From positions 1-64,000 of the forward strand of contig JAFSQL010000011.1 in assembly GCA_017446585.1 (NCBI GenBank): a DNA stretch of 64,000 nt, read 5' to 3'. A program made the position numbers and the translations under genes. The DNA is from Paludibacteraceae bacterium (GTDB lineage Bacteria; Bacteroidota; Bacteroidia; Bacteroidales; Paludibacteraceae). This document shows positions 54,813 through 62,455 of this stretch, piece by piece. Positions within the stretch are counted from its first letter, which is position 1; every line of letters begins with the position of its first letter. The notes under the pieces were generated by a model. The model worked only from the letters and a program-made list of their open reading frames with translations. It did no database searches and was not told where the DNA came from.

Positions 54813-55679
54813 TTATGCTTCCTTCTGTTGTAACAGACGGACACAACGGGCTAAGGATTCCATCCAATATGGAATTTGGATGTTGTAAGTCTCCTTAATC
54901 TTTGACTTGTCAAGAACGCTGTAGAACGGTCTTGGCGTTTTGTCCATGTAATCTTTAGTCGCAATGGGGAGGACATTGCACGTGGTGATGCCAGAGAGTT
55001 GGTGAATAACTTTGGTGAAGTCATACCAACTGCAAACGCCCTCGTTGCTGAAATGATAGATTCCTTCGACAAATTTGTCCGCATTGATGATGGTCATAAT
55101 GGCGGAAGCAAGGTCGGCGGCATAAGTAGGGTCGCCGATTTGGTCATAGATGACCGAGAGTTGATCCTTTTCCTTGCCGAGGCGAATCATGGTCTTGACG
55201 AAATTGTTGCCAAAAGAGGAATAGAGCCAGGATGTGCGCAAAATCACGAAAGCGCAAGCTGTTTTCTTCAAAGCCTCTTCACCTTCCAATTTTGTGATGC
55301 CATAGACCGTTTGTGGATTGGTCGCTTGGTCTTCGGTGTAGGGGATGTGTCCTGTTCCATCGAAGACATAGTCTGTGGACACGTGAATGAGTTTTGCGTT
55401 GAAAGACTTTGCCGCTTGTCCTAAGTTAGCCACAGCATCACGGTTGATGCGTCGTGCGAATTCAAGATCGTTCTCGGCTTTAGTCACTGCAGTATAGGCT
55501 GCGCAGTTGACGATGAAGTCGGGACGATGGTTTTCAACAAAGGCATTGACAGCGTTGGCATCGCAGATGTCCAGTTCAGCCACGTCGGTGAATATGAAAT
55601 CGTGTCGCGTTTCTGTTTTCGCTATTTCACGAATTTCGTTTCCTAATTGTCCGTTGCTACCGGTAACGAGAATCTTCAT
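54813..55679 (-). CDS. rfbD: dTDP-4-dehydrorhamnose reductase
   Basis: A 288-residue NADPH enzyme for the last step of dTDP-L-rhamnose synthesis. The Rossmann motif is VTGSNGQLGNEIRE, STDYVFDGTGHIPYTE is typical and the YGITKLEGE motif holds the catalytic Tyr and Lys. It lies two bases after rfbC. rfbB, the 4,6-dehydratase, is absent from this cluster and must be elsewhere. Confidence 0.95.
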   Translation of the reverse strand: MKILVTGSNGQLGNEIREIAKTETRHDFIFTDVAELDICDANAVNAFVENHRPDFIVNCAAYTAVTKAENDLEFARRINRDAVANLGQAAKSFNAKLIHVSTDYVFDGTGHIPYTEDQATNPQTVYGITKLEGEEALKKTACAFVILRTSWLYSSFGNNFVKTMIRLGKEKDQLSVIYDQIGDPTYAADLASAIMTIINADKFVEGIYHFSNEGVCSWYDFTKVIHQLSGITTCNVLPIATKDYMDKTPRPFYSVLDKSKIKETYNIQIPYWMESLARCVRLLQQKEA

Positions 55680-55681
55680 GG

Positions 55682-56242
55682 TCAGGAATTGAATACAAAG
55701 TTTGTTTTAGCGTCTTTGAGAAGAGGGTTATGTTCATCCTTTTCGGACTTGATGATTTTATCGGCTGGAAGATGCCAGTCAATGTTGAGAGCTGGGTCGT
55801 CGTAACTGATACCCCCTTCAAGAGAAGGGTCGTAGAAGTTGTCGCACTTGTATGCGAAAATGGCTTCGGGGCTGAGTACGGAGAACCCGTGGGCGAATCC
55901 TTGTGGAATGAGGAATTGAACGCCATTGTCTTCGGTCAGTTCAACGCCATACCATTGTCCAAAGGTAGGAGAGCCAACACGCATGTCAACTGCGACATCG
56001 TAAACCTTGCCAACGACGCAACTGACCAATTTGGTCTGGCTATGCGGATTGAGTTGATAGTGTAAGCCGCGCACGACTCCGAAAGAAGACTTAGAACGGT
56101 TGTCTTGGCAAAAATGGATATTGATGCCGAGACGTTGCATTTCACGTTCATTGTAGGCTTCGGTAAAATAGCCTCGTTTGTCCTTGAAGATTTTCCCTTG
56201 CAGTATAAGCAGGTCGGGAATCGGCGTTTTGATGAGTTCCAT
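55682..56242 (-). CDS. rfbC: dTDP-4-dehydrorhamnose 3,5-epimerase
   Basis: A 186-residue cupin-fold epimerase. DKRGYFTEAYNE, FCQDNRSKSSFGVVRGLHYQ (catalytic His) and PQGFAHGFSVLSPEAIFAYKC (catalytic Tyr) are complete. It is the second gene of rfbACD, ten bases after rfbA and two before rfbD. Confidence 0.96.
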   Translation of the reverse strand: MELIKTPIPDLLILQGKIFKDKRGYFTEAYNEREMQRLGINIHFCQDNRSKSSFGVVRGLHYQLNPHSQTKLVSCVVGKVYDVAVDMRVGSPTFGQWYGVELTEDNGVQFLIPQGFAHGFSVLSPEAIFAYKCDNFYDPSLEGGISYDDPALNIDWHLPADKIIKSEKDEHNPLLKDAKTNFVFNS

Positions 56243-56252
56243 GTGCGAATGA

Positions 56253-57137
56253 TTATTTTGTGGAGTGTTGGTTGTCGTTGGCTATTTTGATTAAGTATTG
56301 ACCATAGCGGTTCTTCTTGAGCGGTTCGGCAAGGAGCAGGAGTTGTTCCTTGTCAATATATCCTTGTCGGTAAGCGATTTCTTCAAGACAAGCCACTTGC
56401 AGTCCTTGTCGGTTCTGGATGGTGGAGATGAAGTTAGCCGCTTCGAGGAGGCTGTCGTGCGTGCCCGTGTCGAGCCATGCCATGCCTCTTCCTAACCTTT
56501 GAAGTTGGAGTCGTCCTTCGTCAAGGTAAAGTTTGTTGAGATCTGTTATTTCAAGTTCACCGCGAGCGGAAGGCTTCAGGCTTTTTGCCTTTGCTACAAC
56601 GTCGTTGCTGTATGCGTAGAGACCGGTGACCGCCCAATTGCTTTTGGGTTGTGCCGGTTTCTCCTCGAGGCTAAGGACTTTGCCTTGGTCGTTAAATTCT
56701 GCCACGCCGTATCGTTCAGGGTCGCTGACGTAGTAGCCGAAGACCATGGCTCCGTCTTGGAGCGCAGCCGCCTTGCGAAGGGTGGAGGAAAAGTCCAAAC
56801 CGTAGAAGATGTTGTCGCCCAAAATCAGGCAGGCACTGTCGTTGCCAATGAATTGCTCACCGATGATGAAAGCTTGTGCCAAGCCATCGGGTGAGGGTTG
56901 GATGGCATAGGATATTTCAAGTCCGAGATGGTGTCCGTCACCGAAAAGGTTCTCGTAGAGGTGAATGTCTTGTGGTGTGGATATGATGAGGATTTCACGC
57001 AAGCCAGCCAGCATGAGTACTGACATTGGGTAGTAAATCATGGGTTTGTCATAGACAGGAACGATTTGCTTAGAAATGCTCCGCGTGATGGGGTAGAGCC
57101 TTGTTCCGCTTCCGCCGGCTAAGATGATACCTTTCAT
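56253..57137 (-). CDS. rfbA: Glucose-1-phosphate thymidylyltransferase
   Basis: A 294-residue nucleotidyltransferase that makes dTDP-glucose, the entry to dTDP-rhamnose. N-terminal [30 protein letters not shown] and the [10 protein letters not shown] and [13 protein letters not shown] blocks are complete. It heads the rfbACD-ilvDBH unit behind a TATCTTTG promoter box at 57163-57170. Confidence 0.96.
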   Translation of the reverse strand: MKGIILAGGSGTRLYPITRSISKQIVPVYDKPMIYYPMSVLMLAGLREILIISTPQDIHLYENLFGDGHHLGLEISYAIQPSPDGLAQAFIIGEQFIGNDSACLILGDNIFYGLDFSSTLRKAAALQDGAMVFGYYVSDPERYGVAEFNDQGKVLSLEEKPAQPKSNWAVTGLYAYSNDVVAKAKSLKPSARGELEITDLNKLYLDEGRLQLQRLGRGMAWLDTGTHDSLLEAANFISTIQNRQGLQVACLEEIAYRQGYIDKEQLLLLAEPLKKNRYGQYLIKIANDNQHSTK

Positions 57138-57162
57138 AGCTTTTTTATTTTTGTGTTAGCGA

Positions 57163-57170
57163 CAAAGATA
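57163..57170 (-). promoter_or_regulatory. Promoter -7 box of the rfbACD-ilvDBH unit
   Basis: TATCTTTG on the minus strand, 25 bases before rfbA and ten after the DUF4924 stop. No other good promoter is seen before ilvD. Confidence 0.6.
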
Positions 57171-57179
57171 ACGTTTTTT

Positions 57180-57707
57180 TTATTCATTTTCAGACGTTTT
57201 TTGCGCATTGTATTGTCTTGACAAAGAATTGAGCAAATGGACGATGAGGCTCATGGCTTCTTGTGTCTGGTCGGTGATGGGTCGCTTCTGCAAGCGGAGG
57301 AGAAGAACGCCATAGAGGAATTGCAAGCAAACGGCGATGTCGCCCGCATCGGAGTTGTTTTCTTTTTGCCGCAGTTCGGTTATGGACGGGAGACATTTAT
57401 AGTAAAGCGCGGCGTATTTCGTTTGCTGGACATCAATGAGCAGGGCGTGGTGAAGCTCCTCGAGTTCGGAAACACGAATGTTGGCTATTTGCAGATGTCC
57501 CTTGTCCTTGATGCCTTCGGCGAGCATCATGTCAATGATTTCGGAATACCAGAGCCGCAGTTCGGATTGATGTTGTGGCGCGACGGATGTTATCACGGCG
57601 GCATTGACCTTTTCAATGTTGAAATCAAGGGAGCGCAGAAGGTCTTCCGTTTGCCAGAGATAGAGGATATATTCGGTGACAGAAAGGTCTTTGAGTTGGT
57701 AATTCAT
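57180..57707 (-). CDS. DUF4924 family protein
   Basis: A 175-residue, mostly helical protein without signal peptide or membrane segment. The start LKDLSVTEYILYLWQTEDLLRS and the block SELRLWYSEIIDMMLAEGIKDKGHL match my memory of DUF4924, a conserved family of Bacteroidales with no known function. It lies three bases after the S4 protein gene, in the operon pth-S4-DUF4924, so a link with translation is possible but unproven. Confidence 0.72.
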   Translation of the reverse strand: MNYQLKDLSVTEYILYLWQTEDLLRSLDFNIEKVNAAVITSVAPQHQSELRLWYSEIIDMMLAEGIKDKGHLQIANIRVSELEELHHALLIDVQQTKYAALYYKCLPSITELRQKENNSDAGDIAVCLQFLYGVLLLRLQKRPITDQTQEAMSLIVHLLNSLSRQYNAQKTSENE

Positions 57708-57710
57708 GGT

Positions 57711-58199
57711 TCAAAACAGATTGTTGGGGGCAAGTCGGATGTCTTCGTCCAATTCGTCGTCATCATCGTCGTCAAAAAAGTTCTCCAAATCCCAATCGTC
57801 GTCTATATGTTCTTGTGACTCGTGTAGCGATTCTTGCGCGTTTTCGATGTCGCGTCGTTCTTTTTTCGTCGGTCTTCCAAGTCCCTTTTGTCGTCTTCCC
57901 GTTTGGGTGAGGCGTTGCATTTCGATGAGTTCCTTTTGGTCCTTGCTCGTGACGTCGGCGATGAAGGAAGGCACCAGCTTGGCTCCCATGCGGTTGTGGG
58001 CTAAGGCAAGGACTTGGAACGAGAGCGTGATGGGACCTTTGCGCAACTTGATGACATCACCCACCTTGACCGTTCGTGACGGTTTTGCGTTTTGACCAGC
58101 TACTTGCACTTTGTTTTTCTTGCAGTAGTCAGATGCCCTTGCCCTTGTCTTGAACAGTCGAACTGCCCAAAGAAACTTGTCGATGCGAACTTCGTTCAT
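57711..58199 (-). CDS. S4-domain RNA-binding protein (Hsp15-like)
   Basis: A 162-residue cytoplasmic protein. The S4 domain (1 to about 65) has VRIDKFLWAVRLFKTRARASDYCKK and the KVGDVIKLRKG turn, as in heat-shock protein 15, which binds stalled 50S subunits carrying nascent chains. The tail is basic and then very acidic, with a run of Asp near 141-147. Pth lies 12 bases upstream, which fits rescue of stalled translation. Confidence 0.88.
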   Translation of the reverse strand: MNEVRIDKFLWAVRLFKTRARASDYCKKNKVQVAGQNAKPSRTVKVGDVIKLRKGPITLSFQVLALAHNRMGAKLVPSFIADVTSKDQKELIEMQRLTQTGRRQKGLGRPTKKERRDIENAQESLHESQEHIDDDWDLENFFDDDDDDELDEDIRLAPNNLF

Positions 58200-58211
58200 G
58201 AGGAAACAGTG

Positions 58212-58784
58212 TTAGCGTTTGCGTGCCGTGTTGAATGCGTTCATGGCGGGTTGTATGCCTTCGAGCATGTACTTCTCAATGGCTTCTGCCGCCAGCGTGA
58301 GGTGGTCGGGGAGTTCTTGCTGCTGTTCGGCGGAGAAAGCACCAAGCACGTAGTCTATTTGTCGGCCTCGTTCGTAGTCGCTTCCCAGTCCGAAACGCAA
58401 ACGAGCGTATTGTTCCGTTCCGAGCAAATCGCAGATGTTTTTAAGACCATTGTGGCTTCCTGGCGCACCCGAAGGGCGAAGACGGAGCGCTCCGAATGGG
58501 AGGGCGAGGTCGTCAACCGCCACAAGAAGATTGGACAGTTCGATTTTCTCCTTCTGTAACCAGAATTTGACAGCATTGCCAGAGAGGTTCATTAGGGTGT
58601 TGGGTCGCAGCAGTTTAGCCGTCTTGTTTTTCACGCGGATGTCAGCGGTGCTGCCGTAGCGGTTTTCTGTCCATGTGGCGTCGTGCCGATTGGCGAGTGT
58701 CTCGACAATCATGAAACCTGCGTTGTGGCGTGTTCCAACGTAGTCCTGTCCGATGTTGCCCAATCCGACGATTAAGAAATCCAT
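58212..58784 (-). CDS. pth: Peptidyl-tRNA hydrolase
   Basis: A 190-residue enzyme that frees tRNA from peptidyl-tRNA dropped from ribosomes. The start has GLGNIGQDYVGTRHNAGFM with the catalytic His, and the family blocks LMNLSGNAV and DDLALPFGALRLRPSGAPGSHNGLKNI are present. It is first in the operon with the S4 and DUF4924 genes. Confidence 0.96.
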   Translation of the reverse strand: MDFLIVGLGNIGQDYVGTRHNAGFMIVETLANRHDATWTENRYGSTADIRVKNKTAKLLRPNTLMNLSGNAVKFWLQKEKIELSNLLVAVDDLALPFGALRLRPSGAPGSHNGLKNICDLLGTEQYARLRFGLGSDYERGRQIDYVLGAFSAEQQQELPDHLTLAAEAIEKYMLEGIQPAMNAFNTARKR

Positions 58785-58812
58785 TGGTAAAGGTTGTAAG
58801 AGTTAAGGAAAG

Positions 58813-58849
58813 CAACAAGCACCGAAGGAATGCCGCTTCGGTGCTTGTG
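58813..58849 (-). terminator. Terminator-like hairpin between rplY and pth
   Basis: A perfect 12-bp stem (58816-58827 with 58836-58847), 8-base loop. On the minus strand it is followed by TTGCTTTCC, a weak T tract, so it may let some transcription through into pth. Confidence 0.62.
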
Positions 58850-58878
58850 AGATGATGAAAGGGTAAAACCCGTGGATG

Positions 58879-59487
58879 TTATTCCGCAGCGTTTGGAGCC
58901 TCTTCCTTGGCGCTTGATGCAGCGGCTGCAGCGGCTGCAGCGGCTTGGCGGGTAGCCTTGATGGAAGCGACCACGTTGTTAGCGGCGGAAATGAGTTCAA
59001 CGTTGTCGAACTTCAAGTCCTTTACTTTGATAGCTTTGTTGATTCCCAAGTTGGTCACGTCAATGGTGAAGAACTCAGGTATTTTGTCGTACATGCCACG
59101 CGCTTTGAGGTAACGCATTTGTTGGATGAGTTTACCACCGGCCTTGACACCTTCAGCGAGACCTTCAAGACGGGTAGGAACTTCCATGACGATAGGTTTC
59201 TTTTCGTCCACTTCGAGGAAGTCAACGTGGAGAAGAGCGTCACTCACTGGGTGGAATTGCAATTCGCGCAAAACAGCGTCGTGCTTCTCGCCATCAATGT
59301 CAAGAGCGACCACGTAGATGTCAGCCGTGTAGATAAGACGGCGGATGTCGCTGAAGTTAACGCAGAAAGAAACGTTGTCTTTGCCACCGTAGAGGTTGCA
59401 AGGGATGCCGCCATTGCGACGGATTTGCTTTGAGGCTTTCTTGCCCAAGTCAGCACGTTTGGTGCCTTTCAATTCGTAAGTTTTCAT
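58879..59487 (-). CDS. rplY: 50S ribosomal protein L25 (Ctc/TL5 form)
   Basis: A 202-residue bL25 that binds 5S rRNA, in the long form with a C-terminal TL5 domain. The L25 domain (1 to about 95) has KGTKRADLGKKASKQIRRNGGIPCNLYGG, and the beta domain has VEVPTRLEGLAEGVKAGGKL-like sequence. The last 25 residues are a run of Ala then SAKEEAPNAAE, encoded by a 9-base tandem repeat. It is directly upstream of pth, a gene order common in bacteria. A TATCTTTG promoter box lies at 59588-59595. Confidence 0.95.
   Translation of the reverse strand: MKTYELKGTKRADLGKKASKQIRRNGGIPCNLYGGKDNVSFCVNFSDIRRLIYTADIYVVALDIDGEKHDAVLRELQFHPVSDALLHVDFLEVDEKKPIVMEVPTRLEGLAEGVKAGGKLIQQMRYLKARGMYDKIPEFFTIDVTNLGINKAIKVKDLKFDNVELISAANNVVASIKATRQAAAAAAAAASSAKEEAPNAAE
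58916..58949 (-). repeat. 9-base tandem repeat in the rplY alanine tail
   Basis: GCAGCGGCT occurs three times in a row (with a partial copy upstream), coding for the Ala run near the C-terminus of L25. Copy changes would keep frame and alter only the Ala number. Confidence 0.8.
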
Positions 59488-59587
59488 CTAAGATGATGTT
59501 TTTAGTGTTACTCAAATTAGCGTTCAGGTTTTCTTCACGGAATTCCCATCACACCTATCTTTCCTTCCTTTTGGGAGAAAAGCGGCG

Positions 59588-59595
59588 CAAAGATA
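59588..59595 (-). promoter_or_regulatory. Promoter -7 box of rplY
   Basis: TATCTTTG on the minus strand, followed by CGCC. The leader before rplY would be about 95 bases. Confidence 0.6.
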
Positions 59596-59635
59596 GTGCT
59601 TTTATTTGAATTAAGAGTGAAGAATTGAGAGTTTG

Positions 59636-60157
59636 TTAGAGAACGTGCCACTTTTCGTAGGGCAGTTTGTCGATGTCGTAGGGTTTGCGTTCGTCGTCCT
59701 TGTAGCCTATGGCAACGGCGCAGAGAACGGTCGTGTCGGCAGGGAGGTTGAGGATGTCCTTGACACGTTGTTCGGCACTGATGCCATTGACGTCCTGTCG
59801 CAATCGCATTTGAACCCAACAACTGCCCAGGCCTAAGTCGGCGGCGGCGAGTTGCAAAATGATAGCGGCGATGGAGCCGTCTTCGACAAAAGTGTCTGCC
59901 TTGGAGGCATCAAGGGTGACGACGATGGCGAGTGGAGCATCGGCAAGAAGTGAAGCTCCATTGGCTTTTGCCGTTGAAAGGGCGTTGAGTTTGTCCTTGT
60001 CTGTCACGACATAGAAATCCCATTCGTTGGATCGCTTGCCAGCGGGAGACATGAGCGCACAGCGTTTGAGCGTTTCGATTTTGTCTTGCTCGACGGGTTG
60101 GTCTTTGAACTTGCGGCAGCTGCGTCGATTGCGTAATAGTTCGAAAAAAGAAGCCAT
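59636..60157 (-). CDS. NfsB-like nitroreductase family protein
   Basis: A 173-residue FMN-dependent oxidoreductase of the short nitroreductase type. RNRRSCRKFKDQPV near the N-terminus and MSPAGKRSNEWDFYVV bind FMN phosphate, and LQLAAADLGLGSCWVQM is the conserved helix. It is about 80 residues shorter than the protein encoded at 1943-2695. Substrate unknown. It is divergent from the acyltransferase gene. Confidence 0.87.
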   Translation of the reverse strand: MASFFELLRNRRSCRKFKDQPVEQDKIETLKRCALMSPAGKRSNEWDFYVVTDKDKLNALSTAKANGASLLADAPLAIVVTLDASKADTFVEDGSIAAIILQLAAADLGLGSCWVQMRLRQDVNGISAEQRVKDILNLPADTTVLCAVAIGYKDDERKPYDIDKLPYEKWHVL

Positions 60158-60246
60158 GAGGTAATTAAAAATGAAGAATGAAAATGAAAGTTTGTCGCGA
60201 AGGTAAAAAAATGGACAAAGCGTCGGTGAGAAAGTGTAAAACGTTT

Positions 60247-60254
60247 TATCTTTG
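60247..60254 (+). promoter_or_regulatory. Promoter -7 box of the acyltransferase gene
   Basis: TATCTTTG, 43 bases before the ATG at 60298. Its position makes the in-frame ATG at 60178 unlikely as start. Confidence 0.58.
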
Positions 60255-60297
60255 TGTTTGTTTACAAAAGTTCATAGCCTCCCATAAAAGACATTGG

Positions 60298-60885
60298 ATG
60301 GGTATTCGTAAGTCATTGTGTCGTTCGGCTCTGTGGTTGTTGGGTTGGAAAATAGATCCGACAAGAGTTCCCCGAGAGCATCAATGTGTCATAGCCTTGG
60401 CTCCGCACACGAGCAATTGGGATTTCCTTATTGCGCATTTGGGATACTATGCCTTGTACAGTCATGGTAATCCGCGGTTTTTGATGAAGAAGGAGTGGTT
60501 CGTGTTCCCCTTGTCAGTGTTGTTCAGGAAAATGGGAGGAATAGCCGTGGATCGCAGTCGGCACACAAGCAAGACGGATCAGGTGGCGCAGGCTATCGTT
60601 GAGAGTCGTGAGAGAGGGGAGGATTTTCGAATCGCCATAACGCCGGAGGGGACACGCTCGGCGGTGGTGGAGTGGAAGAAAGGCTTTTATTATATAGCCA
60701 AGAAATCGGGTGTTCCGATTCAACTTGCGTATTTGGACTTCAAAACAAAGATGGTGGGCATCACGGAGGAGATGATGCCGACGGAGGACGAAACAAAAGA
60801 CTTGCATTATATCAAGGAATACTACCGGAAGCATGGAGACGGGGCGAAAAAGCCGAAACTCTTCTTGCTACCGAATTGGGATTGA
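60298..60885 (+). CDS. 1-acyl-sn-glycerol-3-phosphate acyltransferase-like protein (PlsC family)
   Basis: A 195-residue acyltransferase of the LPLAT/PlsC superfamily. The catalytic motif NHxxxxD appears as APHTSNWDF (His-x4-Asp). RFLMKKEWFVFPL, the Gly-Gly-Ile-Ala-Val-Asp-Arg block and TPEGTRS (motif III) follow, as in phospholipid-forming acyltransferases. The start at 60298 (MGIRKSLCRSALWLLGW) puts an amphipathic helix first. It is likely co-transcribed with the DUF3298 lipoprotein, rsmG, dedA-aroE and luxS. Confidence 0.87.
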   Translation: MGIRKSLCRSALWLLGWKIDPTRVPREHQCVIALAPHTSNWDFLIAHLGYYALYSHGNPRFLMKKEWFVFPLSVLFRKMGGIAVDRSRHTSKTDQVAQAIVESRERGEDFRIAITPEGTRSAVVEWKKGFYYIAKKSGVPIQLAYLDFKTKMVGITEEMMPTEDETKDLHYIKEYYRKHGDGAKKPKLFLLPNWD

Positions 60886-60902
60886 AACTTTAAGACAACA
60901 AA

Positions 60903-61814
60903 ATGAAAAAGAATAGATTAAAAATCGCTGTGGGAATGGGCGTGGCATTGTCCTTGCTCGTTTCGTGCAGCGGAAAAAAGAGCGTGTCGCTCACGGAAGC
61001 CGTGTTGGAAGATTCGCTGGTGTTGGAAGATTCTCTGATAGGAGAGCCTATGGTGAATCGAGTGAGTTTGCAAATTGTGTTGCCAACGGATGCGGCAACG
61101 GACAGCACGTGTGGCAAGATTGCCGAGGACATTTTGTCGGAGGCCTCTATCGGAGACAGTACCCGAAAGATAGTTGATGCGGACAGCGCGTTGATGTGGC
61201 TTAAGGATTTGTTGTATGACAATGCGAGGGCGGACTTCGCTGACAACGTGAGGACGGCAGGTCGCATTGTCGCTTTGCGTGAGAAAGGGGAGGATGTGAC
61301 CATGCCTCCATTCTTGTCACAAGGAACGGAGACGCAGTTGTCAACTACCGCCTTGCAGAACGATAAAGGCGTGTTGAGCCTCAGATTGTCTGCCTATCAA
61401 TATAGTGGAGGCGCGCATGGCAATCAGATAGTGAAGTTGATGTCGTATGACTTGAAGACTGGCGACCGACTTCTCTTGGAAGACCTATTCGTAGATGGTT
61501 ATGAACCCTTCACGACGGACGTGATTCGTCAGGAGCTGATGGTCACGTATGGATATAAGAGTGAAGAACAGATGTTGATGGACGGTTTTTTCAATATCCA
61601 AGGTCTGAAACCAACACCGAATTTCTGCGTGAAGACGGATACGATCATGTTCCTGTATAATGCGTATGAAATAGCGACCTACTCGAAGGGCGAGGTGGAA
61701 GTTGCCATACCGATGTACAGATTGCGCAGCGTGTTGAAGCCCGAAAGCAGGATAGTGAAGAACATGATGGAAACGAAGGAAGAACCGGAACGCAAAGTGC
61801 AGTTTAAGCCATGA
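60903..61814 (+). CDS. DUF3298/RsiV-like domain lipoprotein
   Basis: A 303-residue lipoprotein (lipobox LLVSC, Cys22). The C-terminal half has the DUF3298 pattern: LSAYQYSGGAHGNQIVKLMSYDL, GDRLLLEDLFVDGYEPF and FLYNAYEIATYSKGEVEVAIP. Related domains bind lysozyme in RsiV or are found in envelope proteins; function here is unknown. Its stop overlaps the rsmG start (ATGA), so translation is coupled. Confidence 0.82.
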   Translation: MKKNRLKIAVGMGVALSLLVSCSGKKSVSLTEAVLEDSLVLEDSLIGEPMVNRVSLQIVLPTDAATDSTCGKIAEDILSEASIGDSTRKIVDADSALMWLKDLLYDNARADFADNVRTAGRIVALREKGEDVTMPPFLSQGTETQLSTTALQNDKGVLSLRLSAYQYSGGAHGNQIVKLMSYDLKTGDRLLLEDLFVDGYEPFTTDVIRQELMVTYGYKSEEQMLMDGFFNIQGLKPTPNFCVKTDTIMFLYNAYEIATYSKGEVEVAIPMYRLRSVLKPESRIVKNMMETKEEPERKVQFKP

Positions 61815-62443
61815 GCAGCGAAGTGATATACGAATATTTTCCGAATCTGACGGAGGAGCAACGGCGGCGTTTTGACGCTTTGCAGGCTCTTTATGAGGAT
61901 TGGAATGCCAAGATAAACGTCATTTCGAGGAAAGACATTGGAAACTTGTATTTGCACCATGTGTTGCATTCGCTTGCCATAGCAAAGGTGATTGAGTTCG
62001 CGGATGACAGCAGCGTGATGGATGTGGGAACGGGCGGTGGCTTTCCTGGCATTCCGCTTGCCATACTATATCCGAAATGTCATTTTCTGCTGGTGGATTC
62101 GATAGGTAAGAAGATCAGGGTGTGTCAGGCGGTGATAGAGGCGTTGGGTTTAGACAATGTGGAGGCAGTTCAGGAACGCGTTGAGGAGGAGAAAAGCACG
62201 TTTGACTTTGTGGTGTCGAGGGCGACGATGCCCATGTCGGATTTGGTGCGGTTGACACGCAAGAACGTGGACAAGAAGCATCTCATCAACCCACTGCCCA
62301 ACGGATGGTTGATGTTGAAGGGCGGGGAGTTGGAACGTGAGATAGGCACCTTCAAGAAATATGCTGAAGTGACGGATGTCAGTGAATTTTTTAAGGACGA
62401 ATATTTTGAAACCAAGAAGGTGGTGTACCTTCCGTTGAGCTAA
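61811..62443 (+). CDS. rsmG: 16S rRNA (guanine-527-N7) methyltransferase
   Basis: A 210-residue SAM-dependent methyltransferase that modifies G527 of 16S rRNA. NVISRKDIGNLYLHHVLHSLA, DVGTGGGFPGIPLAILYP (SAM motif I) and SIGKKIRVCQAVIEALGL, and the SRATMPMSDLVRL block are complete. Its start overlaps the upstream lipoprotein gene by four bases. Confidence 0.96.
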   Translation: MSSEVIYEYFPNLTEEQRRRFDALQALYEDWNAKINVISRKDIGNLYLHHVLHSLAIAKVIEFADDSSVMDVGTGGGFPGIPLAILYPKCHFLLVDSIGKKIRVCQAVIEALGLDNVEAVQERVEEEKSTFDFVVSRATMPMSDLVRLTRKNVDKKHLINPLPNGWLMLKGGELEREIGTFKKYAEVTDVSEFFKDEYFETKKVVYLPLS

Positions 62444-62455
62444 GAATTAAGAGTT

